From Acidimicrobiales bacterium (GTDB taxonomy: Bacteria; Actinomycetota; Acidimicrobiia; Acidimicrobiales; SZUA-35), in the NCBI GenBank assembly GCA_041394265.1, contig JAWKIO010000005.1, positions 4,278,001-4,342,000 of the forward strand: DNA of 64,000 bases, written 5' to 3'. Positions 42,128-51,450 of this stretch are shown piece by piece. The position numbers and the translations under genes were made by a program. Numbering within the stretch: position 1 is the first letter of the stretch; the number at the start of each line of letters is the position of its first letter. The notes beneath the pieces were generated by a model that was not told the origin of the DNA, made no database searches, and worked only from the letters and a program-made list of their open reading frames with translations.

Positions 42128-43465
42128 ATGACCATCACCTACGACCCGCACCATCCCAAGTATCTCGACGAGGACGACCTGCGCGAGGAACTGGATCGTG
42201 TCTACGACCTGTGTCACGGCTGCCGGCTCTGCTTCAAGTACTGCACGTCGTTCCCGACCTTGTTCGAGTTCATCGACCAACACGACGACCAAGACGCCAA
42301 GCGCCTGACCGACGACCAACGGTTCCAGGTCGTCGACGAGTGCTTCAACTGCAAGCTCTGCTACGTCAACTGCCCCTACATCCCGGGCCAGAGCGAATGG
42401 GAACTCGACTTCCCCCGACTGATGCTGCGGGCAAAACAGGCCAAGCATGCGAACGGTCACGTGTCGGCCCGCGATCGTCTCACCGACGAGTTCGTTGGGC
42501 GCACCGACCTGAGCGGCAAGCTCGGTTCGCTGGCGGCGCCACTGGCCAACAAGCTCGTCGGCGAGCCCGGCTCGGCGGGTCGTAAAGTCCTCGAGAAGGT
42601 CACGGGGATCTCGAGCGAGCGCATTCTCGACCCGTACGCCAAGCAGCGCTTCTCCACCTGGATGAAGCAGCACGACGCAGCAGCCCCAGCGGCCGACGAC
42701 AAGCAGGGCGACGTCATCCTCTTCCCGACCTGCCAGGTCGAATACTCGAACACCAGCATCGCCAAGGATTTCGTGGCGGTGGCCGAACACAACAAGATCG
42801 AATGCAGTCTCCCCGAAGGCGAACGCTGCTGCGGAGCGCCCTTCCTCCACGAGGGCAACGTCGGCGAGTTCGTCAAGCAGGGTGAGCACAACGTCGAGGT
42901 GTTGGCCAAGGCCATCAAGGAGCGACAGGCAAAGGGCGAAGAACCCGCCATCGTGGTGATCCAGCCCACCTGTGGCTACGTCCTGAAGTACGACTATGCC
43001 GACTATCTCGAGGGTGCTGCCAAGATCGATGCCAAGCTCGTCGCCGAGCACACCTACGACGCCGCCGAGTACCTCATGAAGGTCCACAAGGGCGAGGGCA
43101 CCGCGCTCGACACCGAGTTTCCCAACGAGGTGCCCGAGAAGGTCACCTACCACGCGCCGTGCCACCTCCGAGCCCAGAACATCGGGTTGAAGAGCCGCGA
43201 TCTGCTCAAGCTCACCGGCACCAAGCCCACTGTTGTCGCCGAATGCTCGGGTATCGACGGTATGTGGGGCCTGCGGGCCACCAACGTCGAGATCGCCCGC
43301 AAGGTCGCAACCAAGATGGCGACCACGATCGAGAAGGCCGGCAACGACACCGTCGTCGGTGACTGCACGCTCGCGAACGGTGGCATCAAGCTGGAGACCG
43401 GCAAGGACCCGGTCCACCCGATCACCTTCGTCGCCCGTGCCTACGGCATCGAAAGCGAGCGTTGA
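42128..43465 (+). CDS. Heterodisulfide-reductase-like Fe-S (CCG-domain) protein
   Basis: The 445-residue protein has two 4Fe-4S ferredoxin motifs (CHGCRLCFKYC and CFNCKLCYVNCP) and two cysteine-rich CCG domains, around EGERCCGAPFLHEG and YHAPCHLRAQNIG. This is the GlpC/HdrB-type architecture used to pass electrons between soluble donors and thiol or quinone partners. I use the ATG at 42128; the longer frame overlaps rubrerythrin. Its neighbours (rubrerythrin, DUF3501) are a conserved set, which suggests it supplies reductant for peroxide reduction. Confidence 0.88.
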   Translation: MTITYDPHHPKYLDEDDLREELDRVYDLCHGCRLCFKYCTSFPTLFEFIDQHDDQDAKRLTDDQRFQVVDECFNCKLCYVNCPYIPGQSEWELDFPRLMLRAKQAKHANGHVSARDRLTDEFVGRTDLSGKLGSLAAPLANKLVGEPGSAGRKVLEKVTGISSERILDPYAKQRFSTWMKQHDAAAPAADDKQGDVILFPTCQVEYSNTSIAKDFVAVAEHNKIECSLPEGERCCGAPFLHEGNVGEFVKQGEHNVEVLAKAIKERQAKGEEPAIVVIQPTCGYVLKYDYADYLEGAAKIDAKLVAEHTYDAAEYLMKVHKGEGTALDTEFPNEVPEKVTYHAPCHLRAQNIGLKSRDLLKLTGTKPTVVAECSGIDGMWGLRATNVEIARKVATKMATTIEKAGNDTVVGDCTLANGGIKLETGKDPVHPITFVARAYGIESER

Positions 43466-43467
43466 GC

Positions 43468-44079
43468 ATGAGCGACGACTACGTGCCTGGCGATCTCGTT
43501 CTCGATGACATTGTCGATCAACGAGCCTATGAACGCGAGCGTGAGGCGTTCCGGGCCCACGTGATCGCCCTGAAGAAGCAGCGCCGGGTGCACGTCGGCA
43601 TCTTCCAGACGCTGCTGTTCGAGAACCGCGACACCATCCGGTTCCAGATCCAGGAAATGGCCAGGGTCGAAAAGATCAACACCGACGAGGGCATCCGCGC
43701 CGAGCTACGGGCCTACAACCCCCTCATCTCTCGCCCGGGCAAGCTGTCCGCCACGTTGTTCCTCGAGCTCACGACCGACGAGCAGCTCCGAGAGTGGCTG
43801 CCCAAGCTCGTCGGGATCGAGCGACATTACGAGATCCATCTGGGCACGGGCGACGATGTCGACATCATCGCCGCCCAGGTCGACGCCGGTCACGACTCGA
43901 CCCTCACCCGCGAAGAAACGACCGCCAGCGTGCATTACCTGTGGTGGCCGTTCACCACAGAACAGGCCGAGAAGTTGGCCAACGGGCCGGCCCGAGTCGT
44001 GTGCACCCATCCGGCCTACCTCGAAGTCACCGAGCTGACCGACATCAATCGGGCATCGCTCTCGGCCGACCTGCTCTGA
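43468..44079 (+). CDS. DUF3501 family protein
   Basis: The 203-residue protein has the DUF3501 features: PGDLVLDDIVDQRAYEREREA, RVHVGIFQTLLFENRDTIRF, IQEMARVEKI and SATLFLELTTDEQLREWLPK. It starts right behind the Fe-S gene and has no cysteines of obvious function. DUF3501 genes travel with rubrerythrin and CCG-domain genes. Its activity is unknown. It converges with the EAL gene 36 bases later. Confidence 0.88.
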   Translation: MSDDYVPGDLVLDDIVDQRAYEREREAFRAHVIALKKQRRVHVGIFQTLLFENRDTIRFQIQEMARVEKINTDEGIRAELRAYNPLISRPGKLSATLFLELTTDEQLREWLPKLVGIERHYEIHLGTGDDVDIIAAQVDAGHDSTLTREETTASVHYLWWPFTTEQAEKLANGPARVVCTHPAYLEVTELTDINRASLSADLL

Positions 44080-44115
44080 TCACCGGCTCGACGACGAGGC
44101 CGAGGCCGACGCTGA

Positions 44116-45870
44116 TCAGGAAGCCTGCTTCACGGTGTCGCCGTGGAGCTCGGCTTCGGTCATCGCCGGACCGACCAGCGCACCCTGGAGTTTCACGTGC
44201 GGGTACTGCGTGAGCCACGCCAGGTCGGCTCGATGGTCGACGCCCGTTGCGATGATCTCGAGCCCCAGCTCGTCGCACAGGGCGACGAGGCCCGACACGA
44301 TCGAGGCTTGCCGCTCGTCGGCCGACACTCCCCGCACGACGTCGCGTGACAGCTTGACGCCTCGTACCAGCGAGGTTCGAAGCAGCGTGAAGTTCGACCC
44401 TGCGCCACCGAACCCATCGAGGTAGAGCGCAACACCGAGTTCGGCCAGTTGCGACATGGCGGAGATCGTGTCGTGATGCTCGATGAGCGTTGGCTCGGCG
44501 ACATCGATGGCGATCGACGCCGGCGGCAGATCGAGTCGAGCAAGCTGGGCGGCGATCAACTCGACGGTTCCGCCCGCGGCCAACTGACGATGGAGCAGTG
44601 CGAGGTGCACCCGGTGCTCGGGTTCGAGCTCGTGGTCGGTCTGCAAACGCTGCAACGTGGGCAGCGCTCGGGTGATGAGCCAGTGGCCGATGGGGATCGC
44701 CACCTCGCTCGTCACCATGGCGGCTGCTTCGGACTCGAGCGAGTCGAGCGGCAACAGGTCGATGGTCTCGGCGTGACCGGCAGCCTGCGGAAGAGGCAGC
44801 GGGGCACCGAGCAACATGTCGGACTCGATGATGCGGCCGGTGGAGTCCATGATCGGCTGGTGGACGAGCGTGAGGTCGTGCCGCAGGAGGGCGTCGATGA
44901 CCGCCGGGGCGAGTTGCGGCAGTCCGTCGGTCAGAGCCTGGCGAAGACGAAGCGCCGACTCGGTGGTGGGATCCGGCGCTCGACGTCGGCTCGAGCGACC
45001 GATGACGACGTTCGCCTCGGCTCCGTCGTCGAAGAGCTGATGGACGATCCCTTCTCGCTCCGACGCTCGACGTTCCGACGCCAACTGGATTCGCTCCAGG
45101 ATCAGGTCGACGAACGCAACGAGCCCGGGCCGGATTCGGGCCTGTGAGTTGGCCGACAGCGGTCCGAGCAGCAGCGCCGCGCTCAGCGACGGAGTGGTGC
45201 GCCGCACCGCCAGCACTGGTGTGAAGCCGGTGGAGACGGGTTGCCGACTCGCTGAGTGGTCCTCGGGGTCGAGGTCGTCGCCGCTGGCCACCTCCCACTG
45301 CACGCTGTCGGCCTCACTGGTGATCAAGAGATGCGCACCGAGGACGTCGATCGCGTCCCTGAGCGAGTCGAGGGCTGATTGCAGCGGCACCCGTCCCTGC
45401 TCGTCGGGAGCGAGGTCGGCACGGAGCACGGCGAGTAGCTGGTCGAGGCGTGAGGAACGATGCAGCTCGCGCGCCGTGCGGAGCGCACTGATCAGGCGCC
45501 GCAGGTTGAGGGTGCTGGCGTCGACCGCGACCGGGATGAAGCGCTCGATCGGCCGGGTCTCGCCGTCGCTTGCCGACGTGATGATCGCCACCATCGGCGG
45601 TGGGGTGCGACCAACCGAGAGGCGGGCGTGAAGGTCGGCGAACGTCTCGTCGGGCCGGAGTTCGATCGAGTCGAGGACGAAGGTGGCGTCGTAGTGGATG
45701 GGCGAGGCGAGACAGCGTTCGGCGATATCGCTGGACTCGGCTCGATCGACCAGGACCTTCGAATCGAGAGCGCGGAGCGTTGCCGTCAAGTGGGGAGCGT
45801 GATGACCCGGACCGACGATCAGGACTCGCCAGGGTGTCCGTGAAGCGTTCACTCTGCTTCCGTAGGGCAT
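44116..45870 (-). CDS. Degenerate EAL-domain protein with unknown N-terminal sensor
   Basis: The 584-residue product from the ATG at 45870 (a GTG at 45852 or the frame start at 45996 are alternatives) has a response-regulator- or GAF-like N-terminal half. The C-terminal EAL fold is altered: DLTLVHQPIMDSTGRIIESD replaces the E-x-L segment, and VALYLDGFGGAGSNFTLLRT is at the DDFGTG site. GLEIIATGVDHRADLAW stands where active enzymes have E-G-V-E. It is therefore probably unable to hydrolyse c-di-GMP and may act as a receptor or scaffold. It is divergent from a histidine kinase. Confidence 0.85.
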   Translation of the reverse strand: MPYGSRVNASRTPWRVLIVGPGHHAPHLTATLRALDSKVLVDRAESSDIAERCLASPIHYDATFVLDSIELRPDETFADLHARLSVGRTPPPMVAIITSASDGETRPIERFIPVAVDASTLNLRRLISALRTARELHRSSRLDQLLAVLRADLAPDEQGRVPLQSALDSLRDAIDVLGAHLLITSEADSVQWEVASGDDLDPEDHSASRQPVSTGFTPVLAVRRTTPSLSAALLLGPLSANSQARIRPGLVAFVDLILERIQLASERRASEREGIVHQLFDDGAEANVVIGRSSRRRAPDPTTESALRLRQALTDGLPQLAPAVIDALLRHDLTLVHQPIMDSTGRIIESDMLLGAPLPLPQAAGHAETIDLLPLDSLESEAAAMVTSEVAIPIGHWLITRALPTLQRLQTDHELEPEHRVHLALLHRQLAAGGTVELIAAQLARLDLPPASIAIDVAEPTLIEHHDTISAMSQLAELGVALYLDGFGGAGSNFTLLRTSLVRGVKLSRDVVRGVSADERQASIVSGLVALCDELGLEIIATGVDHRADLAWLTQYPHVKLQGALVGPAMTEAELHGDTVKQAS

Positions 45871-46016
45871 GGAGGAAAGAATACGTGAAGTTCGCCACCA
45901 AGGTGTTGATGGTCCAACAAGCAACGATAGGGTGACCAGCTTTGTCCGATGCTCGGCGTTCTCCGTTGCTTGCCGTGCGGCCAACTGCGGCCACAACCAG
46001 CGGCTAGCGTGGCGCC

Positions 46017-47810
46017 GTGCAGTGGGTGAGCGGCGAGGGCGAGGCAGGATCCAACGACGCCTCCGACGCGCCGTCCGGCTGCCTCGTGTCGAGTGATCGA
46101 ACCGTGGTGGCGACGTTCGGACCGTGGGGTCCGATCCTTGCCCGCTCCATCGACGACACCGCTTGCGGCTCCGGAGGCGAGGCCGGCGTGGCCGATCGGT
46201 GTGGGCTGGTCGCGGCAGTCGATGACTTCCTCGCCAGCTCGGCGGACCGCCGAGTCCGCTGGTTCGATCTGAGCGCCATCGATCTGGGGCAGCGGCGGCT
46301 GTCGCTGCAGCGCACGTTTTCCACCGGGAACGCCGCCCCGCAAGTCCTGATGACGTTGGCGTCGATCGAGGACGACGTGATCGCGGGCACGGCTCCTCCC
46401 GATCAGCTGCTCGACCGGATCCCGGCTCTGGCGTTCATGGTCGACGCCGAGGATCGTGTGGTCTATCTCAATCACCGAACCGCCGCATTGCTCGAATACG
46501 AGGTCGGCGAAGTTCTCGGTCGTCGACCGAACGAGATGTTCGGCAGTGGTGATGTCCGGGTCGACATTCTGCTCTCGGGCAACGAGGTCGCTCGGGACTT
46601 CGGCTATCACCTCGTCGAGATCTCGGCGACCGAACTCGGGCTGCCGATGGTGCGGCTGCACAAGTCGTCGCTGACGGTCGACGGTGAACGATATGTGGCG
46701 GCGCTCGGCCTCGACCTTGGAGGACACGCGGTTGGGCGCACCCGCTCGTCGGACCGTGAGATCCAGCTGGGGCGGCTGGTCGACCTCATCCCTGCGCCGA
46801 TCTGGGTGATCAGCCGCAGCCGCCGCATCATCCGATTGAACGAGGCGGCGCGATCGTTGGCGTCGAGCACGACGTCCCATCTGATCGGCGCCTGCGTCGA
46901 CACCGCCTATCCGAAGACGGCGCGCGCCGTCTTCGGCAACCCGGAAGACGACTTCGAGACGCTCGCCACGGGCGACGGCGTGGCGCCAACCTTTGCCTCT
47001 CAGCTTCGAGACCGGGTGTTTCGGATCGACCGGACGATGCTGCCGGGCCCTGGCGTGTCCCCATCCGCCATGGCCGTCATGCTCACCGATCTGTCGGAAG
47101 TGCATGGAGCACAGCAAGAACTCCAGATGAAGAACGAGGTGCTCGAGCACCGCAACGCCGAGCTCGACCAGTTCGCTCACATGGCATCACACGACCTCCG
47201 AGCACCGCTGCGTGCGATCTACGCCTTCACACAGATGGCGATGGAGGAAGAGGGCGACGAGCACCGCGACCATCTGGGAGCCATCCTCGGTTCGGTCGAC
47301 CGAATGCGATCCGTCCTCGATTCACTCCTCGATTACGCCACCGCCGACGCACACCCGGTCTTCGCTCAGGTGTCGCTCTCGGACGTGGTCGCCTCGGTCC
47401 TCGGTGACCTGGCGAGCGACATCGCCGAGTCGGATGCCGTGGTGAAGGTCGGCGATCTTCCCACGCTGCATTGCGACGAGACGGCGATGCGGAGGCTGTT
47501 CCAGAACCTCATCGCCAACGCCATCACCTACGCCGGCGATGCGCCGCCGTCGATCACGATCACCTCGACCCCCGAGTACCGTTTCGTCGAGATCGTCGTG
47601 ACCGATCGAGGCATCGGCTTCGCCCAGCACCAAGAGGACGACGTCTTCCGTCCGTTCAAGCGACTCTCGGCGGACTCGAAGGGCCAGGGCATCGGGTTGT
47701 CGATGTGTCGGCGAATCGTCGAGAGCCACCACGGCACCATTCGTGCGATCACGCAGGTCGGCGGGCCGACCTCGATGGTCATTCGGCTGCCTCGCCGGCG
47801 AACGCTGTGA
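46017..47810 (+). CDS. PAS-domain sensor histidine kinase (soluble)
   Basis: The 597-residue protein, starting with GTG, has an unassigned N-terminal domain and two PAS-like domains (around IPALAFMVDAEDRVVYLNHR and IPAPIWVISRSRRIIRLNEA). The HisKA segment is FAHMASHDLRAPLRAIYAF with the phospho-accepting His. The ATPase domain has N-box RRLFQNLIANAITYAGDAP, DRGIGFAQ, and KGQGIGLSMCRRIVESHHG. No membrane helix is seen, so it senses a cytoplasmic signal. Its TGA overlaps the response-regulator ATG. Confidence 0.92.
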   Translation: MQWVSGEGEAGSNDASDAPSGCLVSSDRTVVATFGPWGPILARSIDDTACGSGGEAGVADRCGLVAAVDDFLASSADRRVRWFDLSAIDLGQRRLSLQRTFSTGNAAPQVLMTLASIEDDVIAGTAPPDQLLDRIPALAFMVDAEDRVVYLNHRTAALLEYEVGEVLGRRPNEMFGSGDVRVDILLSGNEVARDFGYHLVEISATELGLPMVRLHKSSLTVDGERYVAALGLDLGGHAVGRTRSSDREIQLGRLVDLIPAPIWVISRSRRIIRLNEAARSLASSTTSHLIGACVDTAYPKTARAVFGNPEDDFETLATGDGVAPTFASQLRDRVFRIDRTMLPGPGVSPSAMAVMLTDLSEVHGAQQELQMKNEVLEHRNAELDQFAHMASHDLRAPLRAIYAFTQMAMEEEGDEHRDHLGAILGSVDRMRSVLDSLLDYATADAHPVFAQVSLSDVVASVLGDLASDIAESDAVVKVGDLPTLHCDETAMRRLFQNLIANAITYAGDAPPSITITSTPEYRFVEIVVTDRGIGFAQHQEDDVFRPFKRLSADSKGQGIGLSMCRRIVESHHGTIRAITQVGGPTSMVIRLPRRRTL

Positions 47811-48286
47811 TGTCGGCCGACCGCACGCATCGCGAGCTCACGCCGACCTTGGGTGCAGCGCGTGATCTCACGATCTGGATTCTCGAGGACGATCCCGTCG
47901 ATCAGCGGCTCGTCACGGCAGCGCTGGCCAACGCCGGTCAACCGCCACCGGCGGCGATGACGCAAACGGCCGAAGACCTGCTGGCGCTGGTCGATGCGGC
48001 CGAACGACCTCCCGATCTGGTCCTGGTCGACCTCAACACGCCCGGGGGCGGGGGGATCCACCTGGTCAAGGAGCTGCGGGCACGCACCGATTTCGCGACC
48101 GTGCCGATCGTGGTCCTCACCTCTTCGGTCAATCATCGAGACCAGATCGACGCCGTGCGCGCCGGCGTCAACGCCTTCCACGTGAAGCCCTTCGACTGGC
48201 GAGCATTCAACGAGTTGATCGCCCTCGTCGTGGCGTACTGGTCGCTCGACGGCACCGAAGCGGCGCGCGGGCACGCCCGCCGGTGA
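47810..48286 (+). CDS. Single-domain response regulator (Rcp1-like)
   Basis: The 158-residue protein is one receiver domain: acidic pair in WILEDDPVDQRL, phosphorylation site Asp74 in LVLVDLNTPG, the VVLTSSVN threonine/serine and Lys in FHVKPFDW. There is no output domain. It is the cognate partner of the preceding kinase, to which it is coupled. The G-G-G-G loop after the aspartate site is unusual. Possible outputs include protein-protein contact with the divergent EAL protein. Confidence 0.92.
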   Translation: MSADRTHRELTPTLGAARDLTIWILEDDPVDQRLVTAALANAGQPPPAAMTQTAEDLLALVDAAERPPDLVLVDLNTPGGGGIHLVKELRARTDFATVPIVVLTSSVNHRDQIDAVRAGVNAFHVKPFDWRAFNELIALVVAYWSLDGTEAARGHARR

Positions 48287-48358
48287 CGCACCTCGCTGCT
48301 GGACCGCTCGCTGGCGTACACAACGTCCCACGCTCCCGCGGCGCGTTAGGTTGTCGCG

Positions 48359-49453
48359 GTGACTCAGACGAATGCAGCCGATGACCAGTCCGCAGCCGAC
48401 GCCTTCATCAACGCCGGTGGCTGGCCCGCCATCCTTGGAGCCATCACCACCAACGTCGACCTGAACGAGCGTCAGGCTCGGGCGGCGATGAATGAAATCC
48501 TGGCCGGTCGAGCCACCAACGCCCAGATTGCCGGCCTCATCGTCGGGCTGCGGCTCAAGGGCGAGAGCGTCAACGAGCTGGTCGGATTGGCTCGTGGCAT
48601 GGTCGACTCCGCCCAGCTCCTCCAACTCGACGTCGACGTGATCGACATCGTCGGGACCGGTGGGTCGGTCCACCGTCAGAAGCATGCGCTCAACGTCTCG
48701 ACCATGGCGTCGTTCGTCGCGGCGGGCGCCGGTGCCCGGGTGTGCAAGCACGGCAACTACCGAGCGTCGTCCACCTCGGGCGCCTTCGACTTCCTGGCTG
48801 CGCTGGGCATCAACGTCGACCTCGAACCGGCGCAACTCGAGCGGTGTGTGACCGAGATTGGTATCGGGTTCGCACTGGCCCGTACCTTTCATCCGGCCAT
48901 GCGATTCGCCGGCCCGGTCCGCACCGAACTGGGGATCCCGACGGTGTTCAACGTTCTCGGTCCGCTCGCCCATCCCGCCCAACCGAAGCGGCAGCTGATC
49001 GGAACGGCCAACGAGGCGCTGGCGTCGCGTATGGCCGAGGTGTACCAACGGCTGGGCTCGGAACTGGCGTGGGTCGTCTCGGGTGCCGGCGGCCTCGACG
49101 AAATCTCCACCACCGGTCCCTCGATCATCTACGTGGCAACCCCGAACGGCGTTCGGCGGACCGAGGTCGACGTCGTCGAACTCGGGATCACGCCGCCGTC
49201 ATCGATGGACGAGTTGGCCGGCGGCGGCGCCGAGGACAACGTGGCGATCTTCGAGCGAATCCTCGACGGCACCGACACCGGCCCTCGTCACGACATCGTC
49301 GTGCTCAACGCCGGTGCCGCACTTGCGGTGGCGGGTCTCGCCGATGATCTGGGTCAGGGCATCGAGATGGCCCGGGCCGCCCTGGCCGACGGCAGGGTGG
49401 CGACCGTGCTCGAACGGCTCCGGACCTTCACGAATCAGTTCGCCGCCGCCTGA
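48359..49453 (+). CDS. trpD: Anthranilate phosphoribosyltransferase
   Basis: The 364-residue protein starts with GTG (GTG ACT CAG). It contains the trpD motifs IDIVGTGGSVHRQKHALNV, STMASFVAAGAGARVCKHGN, SSTSGAFDFLAALGI and RTELGIPTVFNVLGPLAHPA. The GTGGS loop binds PRPP and the KHGN segment the anthranilate/pyrophosphate region. The enzyme makes phosphoribosyl anthranilate in tryptophan synthesis. No other trp gene is nearby. Its end overlaps the convergent exonuclease gene by 26 bases. Confidence 0.93.
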   Translation: MTQTNAADDQSAADAFINAGGWPAILGAITTNVDLNERQARAAMNEILAGRATNAQIAGLIVGLRLKGESVNELVGLARGMVDSAQLLQLDVDVIDIVGTGGSVHRQKHALNVSTMASFVAAGAGARVCKHGNYRASSTSGAFDFLAALGINVDLEPAQLERCVTEIGIGFALARTFHPAMRFAGPVRTELGIPTVFNVLGPLAHPAQPKRQLIGTANEALASRMAEVYQRLGSELAWVVSGAGGLDEISTTGPSIIYVATPNGVRRTEVDVVELGITPPSSMDELAGGGAEDNVAIFERILDGTDTGPRHDIVVLNAGAALAVAGLADDLGQGIEMARAALADGRVATVLERLRTFTNQFAAA

Positions 49454-51134
49454 GCGGACGCTCCACCGCTCGATCCGACGCCGGGGGCTGGTACGACGGC
49501 AGCGGTGGATACGGCGAGGACAGCGTGCCCTCGGTTCGGACCACCCGGACGGAACAGGCATTGCGTTCGAGCCACGAAGCGGCGCACAGCACCTCGTCGA
49601 GCGACCCGAGGTCGACGCTCCAACGGCGCTCGTCGGTGCCGAACAGCTGGCCGGGTTCGGCTCGGCTCGGGACCTGGTCGTGGTGGTTGCCGAGCTCGAT
49701 GGTGATGCCGTCAGCCGTCTCGATCGTGAGGCGCTCGACTCGCTGGAACAGCGACGCCCGCTGCTGGCGCTGGACGGCAGCGGCGAGCGCGCCCGCCCGA
49801 TTTCGGTAGTCCGCGGCTTCCTCGAACCGTTCGGCCTCGGCAAGTTGGCGCATCTTCGCTTCGAGCGGATCGAGGATCAGGCCGTAGTCACCCGACATCG
49901 CCCGTGCGGCGAGCGCGACGATGTCGGCATAGCCAGCCTCGGAGGTGGCGCCATGGCACGGACAGGCGGCGGTGCCGAGCTGGAACGGTGAGCAGGCCGA
50001 GCCGTCGTTGGCGATCGTCGCCGTGCGGGAGATCCGGGTGGTGCATCGCCGCAGCGGAATGGCGCCGTGAATGGCGTCGACGACCAGGGCCGCCTGCTTG
50101 CGTGAGGTCAGCGGACCGATGGCGACGGCTGACGACGGTGCGCTGGTGGTGATCGACAACAGCGGGAAGCGCTCACTCGTGGTGAGCTGGACCCAGCATG
50201 GCTTCGCGGCGCGCTTGCCACGGCTGTTGAAGCGAGGCTGTTCGGCGAGGATGGCTCGCAGCTCGAGAATCTCGGCCTCGAGCGTCGATTCGGTCACGTC
50301 AACCGCGATGTCGGCGGTCTCCCGAAGCAGTTGGGCGACCTTGCGACGTTGATCGGAACTGAAGTAGCTGCGGACCCGTGCTCGGAGGTCGGTGGCCTTG
50401 CCGACATAGAGCACTCGCCCGTTGGCATCGAGAAACCGGTAGACGCCGGGCTTGCGGGGGAGCTTCGAGGTGAGCGACAGCTTTCGCCACTGGGGGTGTC
50501 CGGCGATCGTCGGGAGATTGACGAGGTCGTCGAGACCGGTGACGCCCCACGACGACGCCCGCTCGATCAAGAGGTGGAGCAGATCGACCGTGGCCCAGGC
50601 GTCGTCGAGCGCCCGGTGCGTGGGTTGGTGGGGGAGTCGCAGTCGTGTGGCCAACTCGCCGAGCGCAAACTTCGGGACCTCGTCGGCGAGCAGGCGGCGG
50701 GCGAGCGCCAGCGTGTCGAGTCGCTGGTTCCCGAGGAGGGGGCCGCCATAGCGGTAGATGGCGTGCTGGAGGAACGAGTGGTCGAACCGAACGTTGTGGC
50801 CAACGATCACGGCGCCGCCGATGAACTCGAGGAACGTGGGAAGTACGGCGTCGACAGGCGGGGCCCGATGGACGATGGCGTCGGTGAGACCGGTCAAGAC
50901 GGCGACGTTCGGCGGAATGGTGCAGCCCGGATTCACCAGGGTCTGGAAGGTGCCGAGGACTTCGCCGCCACGAACTTTCACTGCACCGATCTCGGTGATC
51001 CCACAGGTTTCGGGCGAGCCACCGGTGGTTTCGAGGTCGAGGACGCAGAAGGTGACATCGGCCAGCGGTGTGCCGAGTGAGTCGAAGGAGAGCTGGCGGC
51101 CGGCGGGGGCGTCGCGGGGAATGGGCGAAACCAT
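49428..51134 (-). CDS. DEDDh 3'-5' exonuclease fused to UvrC-type GIY-YIG nuclease
   Basis: The 568-residue protein has a DnaQ-like exonuclease domain (about residues 25-190): FCVLDLETTGGSPETCGITE, VIVGHNVRFDHSFLQHAI and HRALDDAWATVDLL. A GIY-YIG domain (about 225-310) follows with PGVYRFLDANGRVLYVGKAT and DLRARVRSYFSSDQRRK. The C-terminal part resembles UvrC/Cho middle regions including a UVR-like stretch (EAERFEEAADYRNRAGALAA). It is the 'DEDD exonuclease domain-containing' Actinobacterial family, likely a repair endonuclease. It overlaps trpD at the 3' end. Confidence 0.9.
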   Translation of the reverse strand: MVSPIPRDAPAGRQLSFDSLGTPLADVTFCVLDLETTGGSPETCGITEIGAVKVRGGEVLGTFQTLVNPGCTIPPNVAVLTGLTDAIVHRAPPVDAVLPTFLEFIGGAVIVGHNVRFDHSFLQHAIYRYGGPLLGNQRLDTLALARRLLADEVPKFALGELATRLRLPHQPTHRALDDAWATVDLLHLLIERASSWGVTGLDDLVNLPTIAGHPQWRKLSLTSKLPRKPGVYRFLDANGRVLYVGKATDLRARVRSYFSSDQRRKVAQLLRETADIAVDVTESTLEAEILELRAILAEQPRFNSRGKRAAKPCWVQLTTSERFPLLSITTSAPSSAVAIGPLTSRKQAALVVDAIHGAIPLRRCTTRISRTATIANDGSACSPFQLGTAACPCHGATSEAGYADIVALAARAMSGDYGLILDPLEAKMRQLAEAERFEEAADYRNRAGALAAAVQRQQRASLFQRVERLTIETADGITIELGNHHDQVPSRAEPGQLFGTDERRWSVDLGSLDEVLCAASWLERNACSVRVVRTEGTLSSPYPPLPSYQPPASDRAVERPLRRRRTDS

Positions 51135-51232
51135 GAGCGATCAGGAAAGCCGAACGATTGTTCGATGTCAAGAACGTTTGTTCGATGGGGGCCGGGCGGA
51201 TTCCCGGTGGTACCGGTCGGTACGCTGAGCCG

Positions 51233-51445
51233 ATGGAGCACAAACGCTATCGCTGTACTGCCTGTGGCAACCTGACGCGGTTCGACGTCGAGATCACCCG
51301 GACCACTCGCGAGTACCACCATTTCTCGGTCGGCGGAACTTTAGAAGTCGAACAGACTGAAATTCTCAGCGAAACGGTCGATCAGATCTTGTGTCGATGG
51401 TGCGGCCACGGAAACGACGTGGTGCGTATTGACCGAGAGGAGTAG
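51233..51445 (+). CDS. Small zinc-ribbon protein
   Basis: The 70-residue protein has two C-x2-C knuckles (RCTACGNLTRFDV and LCRWCGHGNDVV) and otherwise beta-rich sequence. It is likely a small zinc-binding adaptor, perhaps for nucleic acids. It starts near a probable promoter and ends five bases before the NYN gene, so the two form a unit. Confidence 0.75.
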   Translation: MEHKRYRCTACGNLTRFDVEITRTTREYHHFSVGGTLEVEQTEILSETVDQILCRWCGHGNDVVRIDREE

Positions 51446-51450
51446 TCCCC

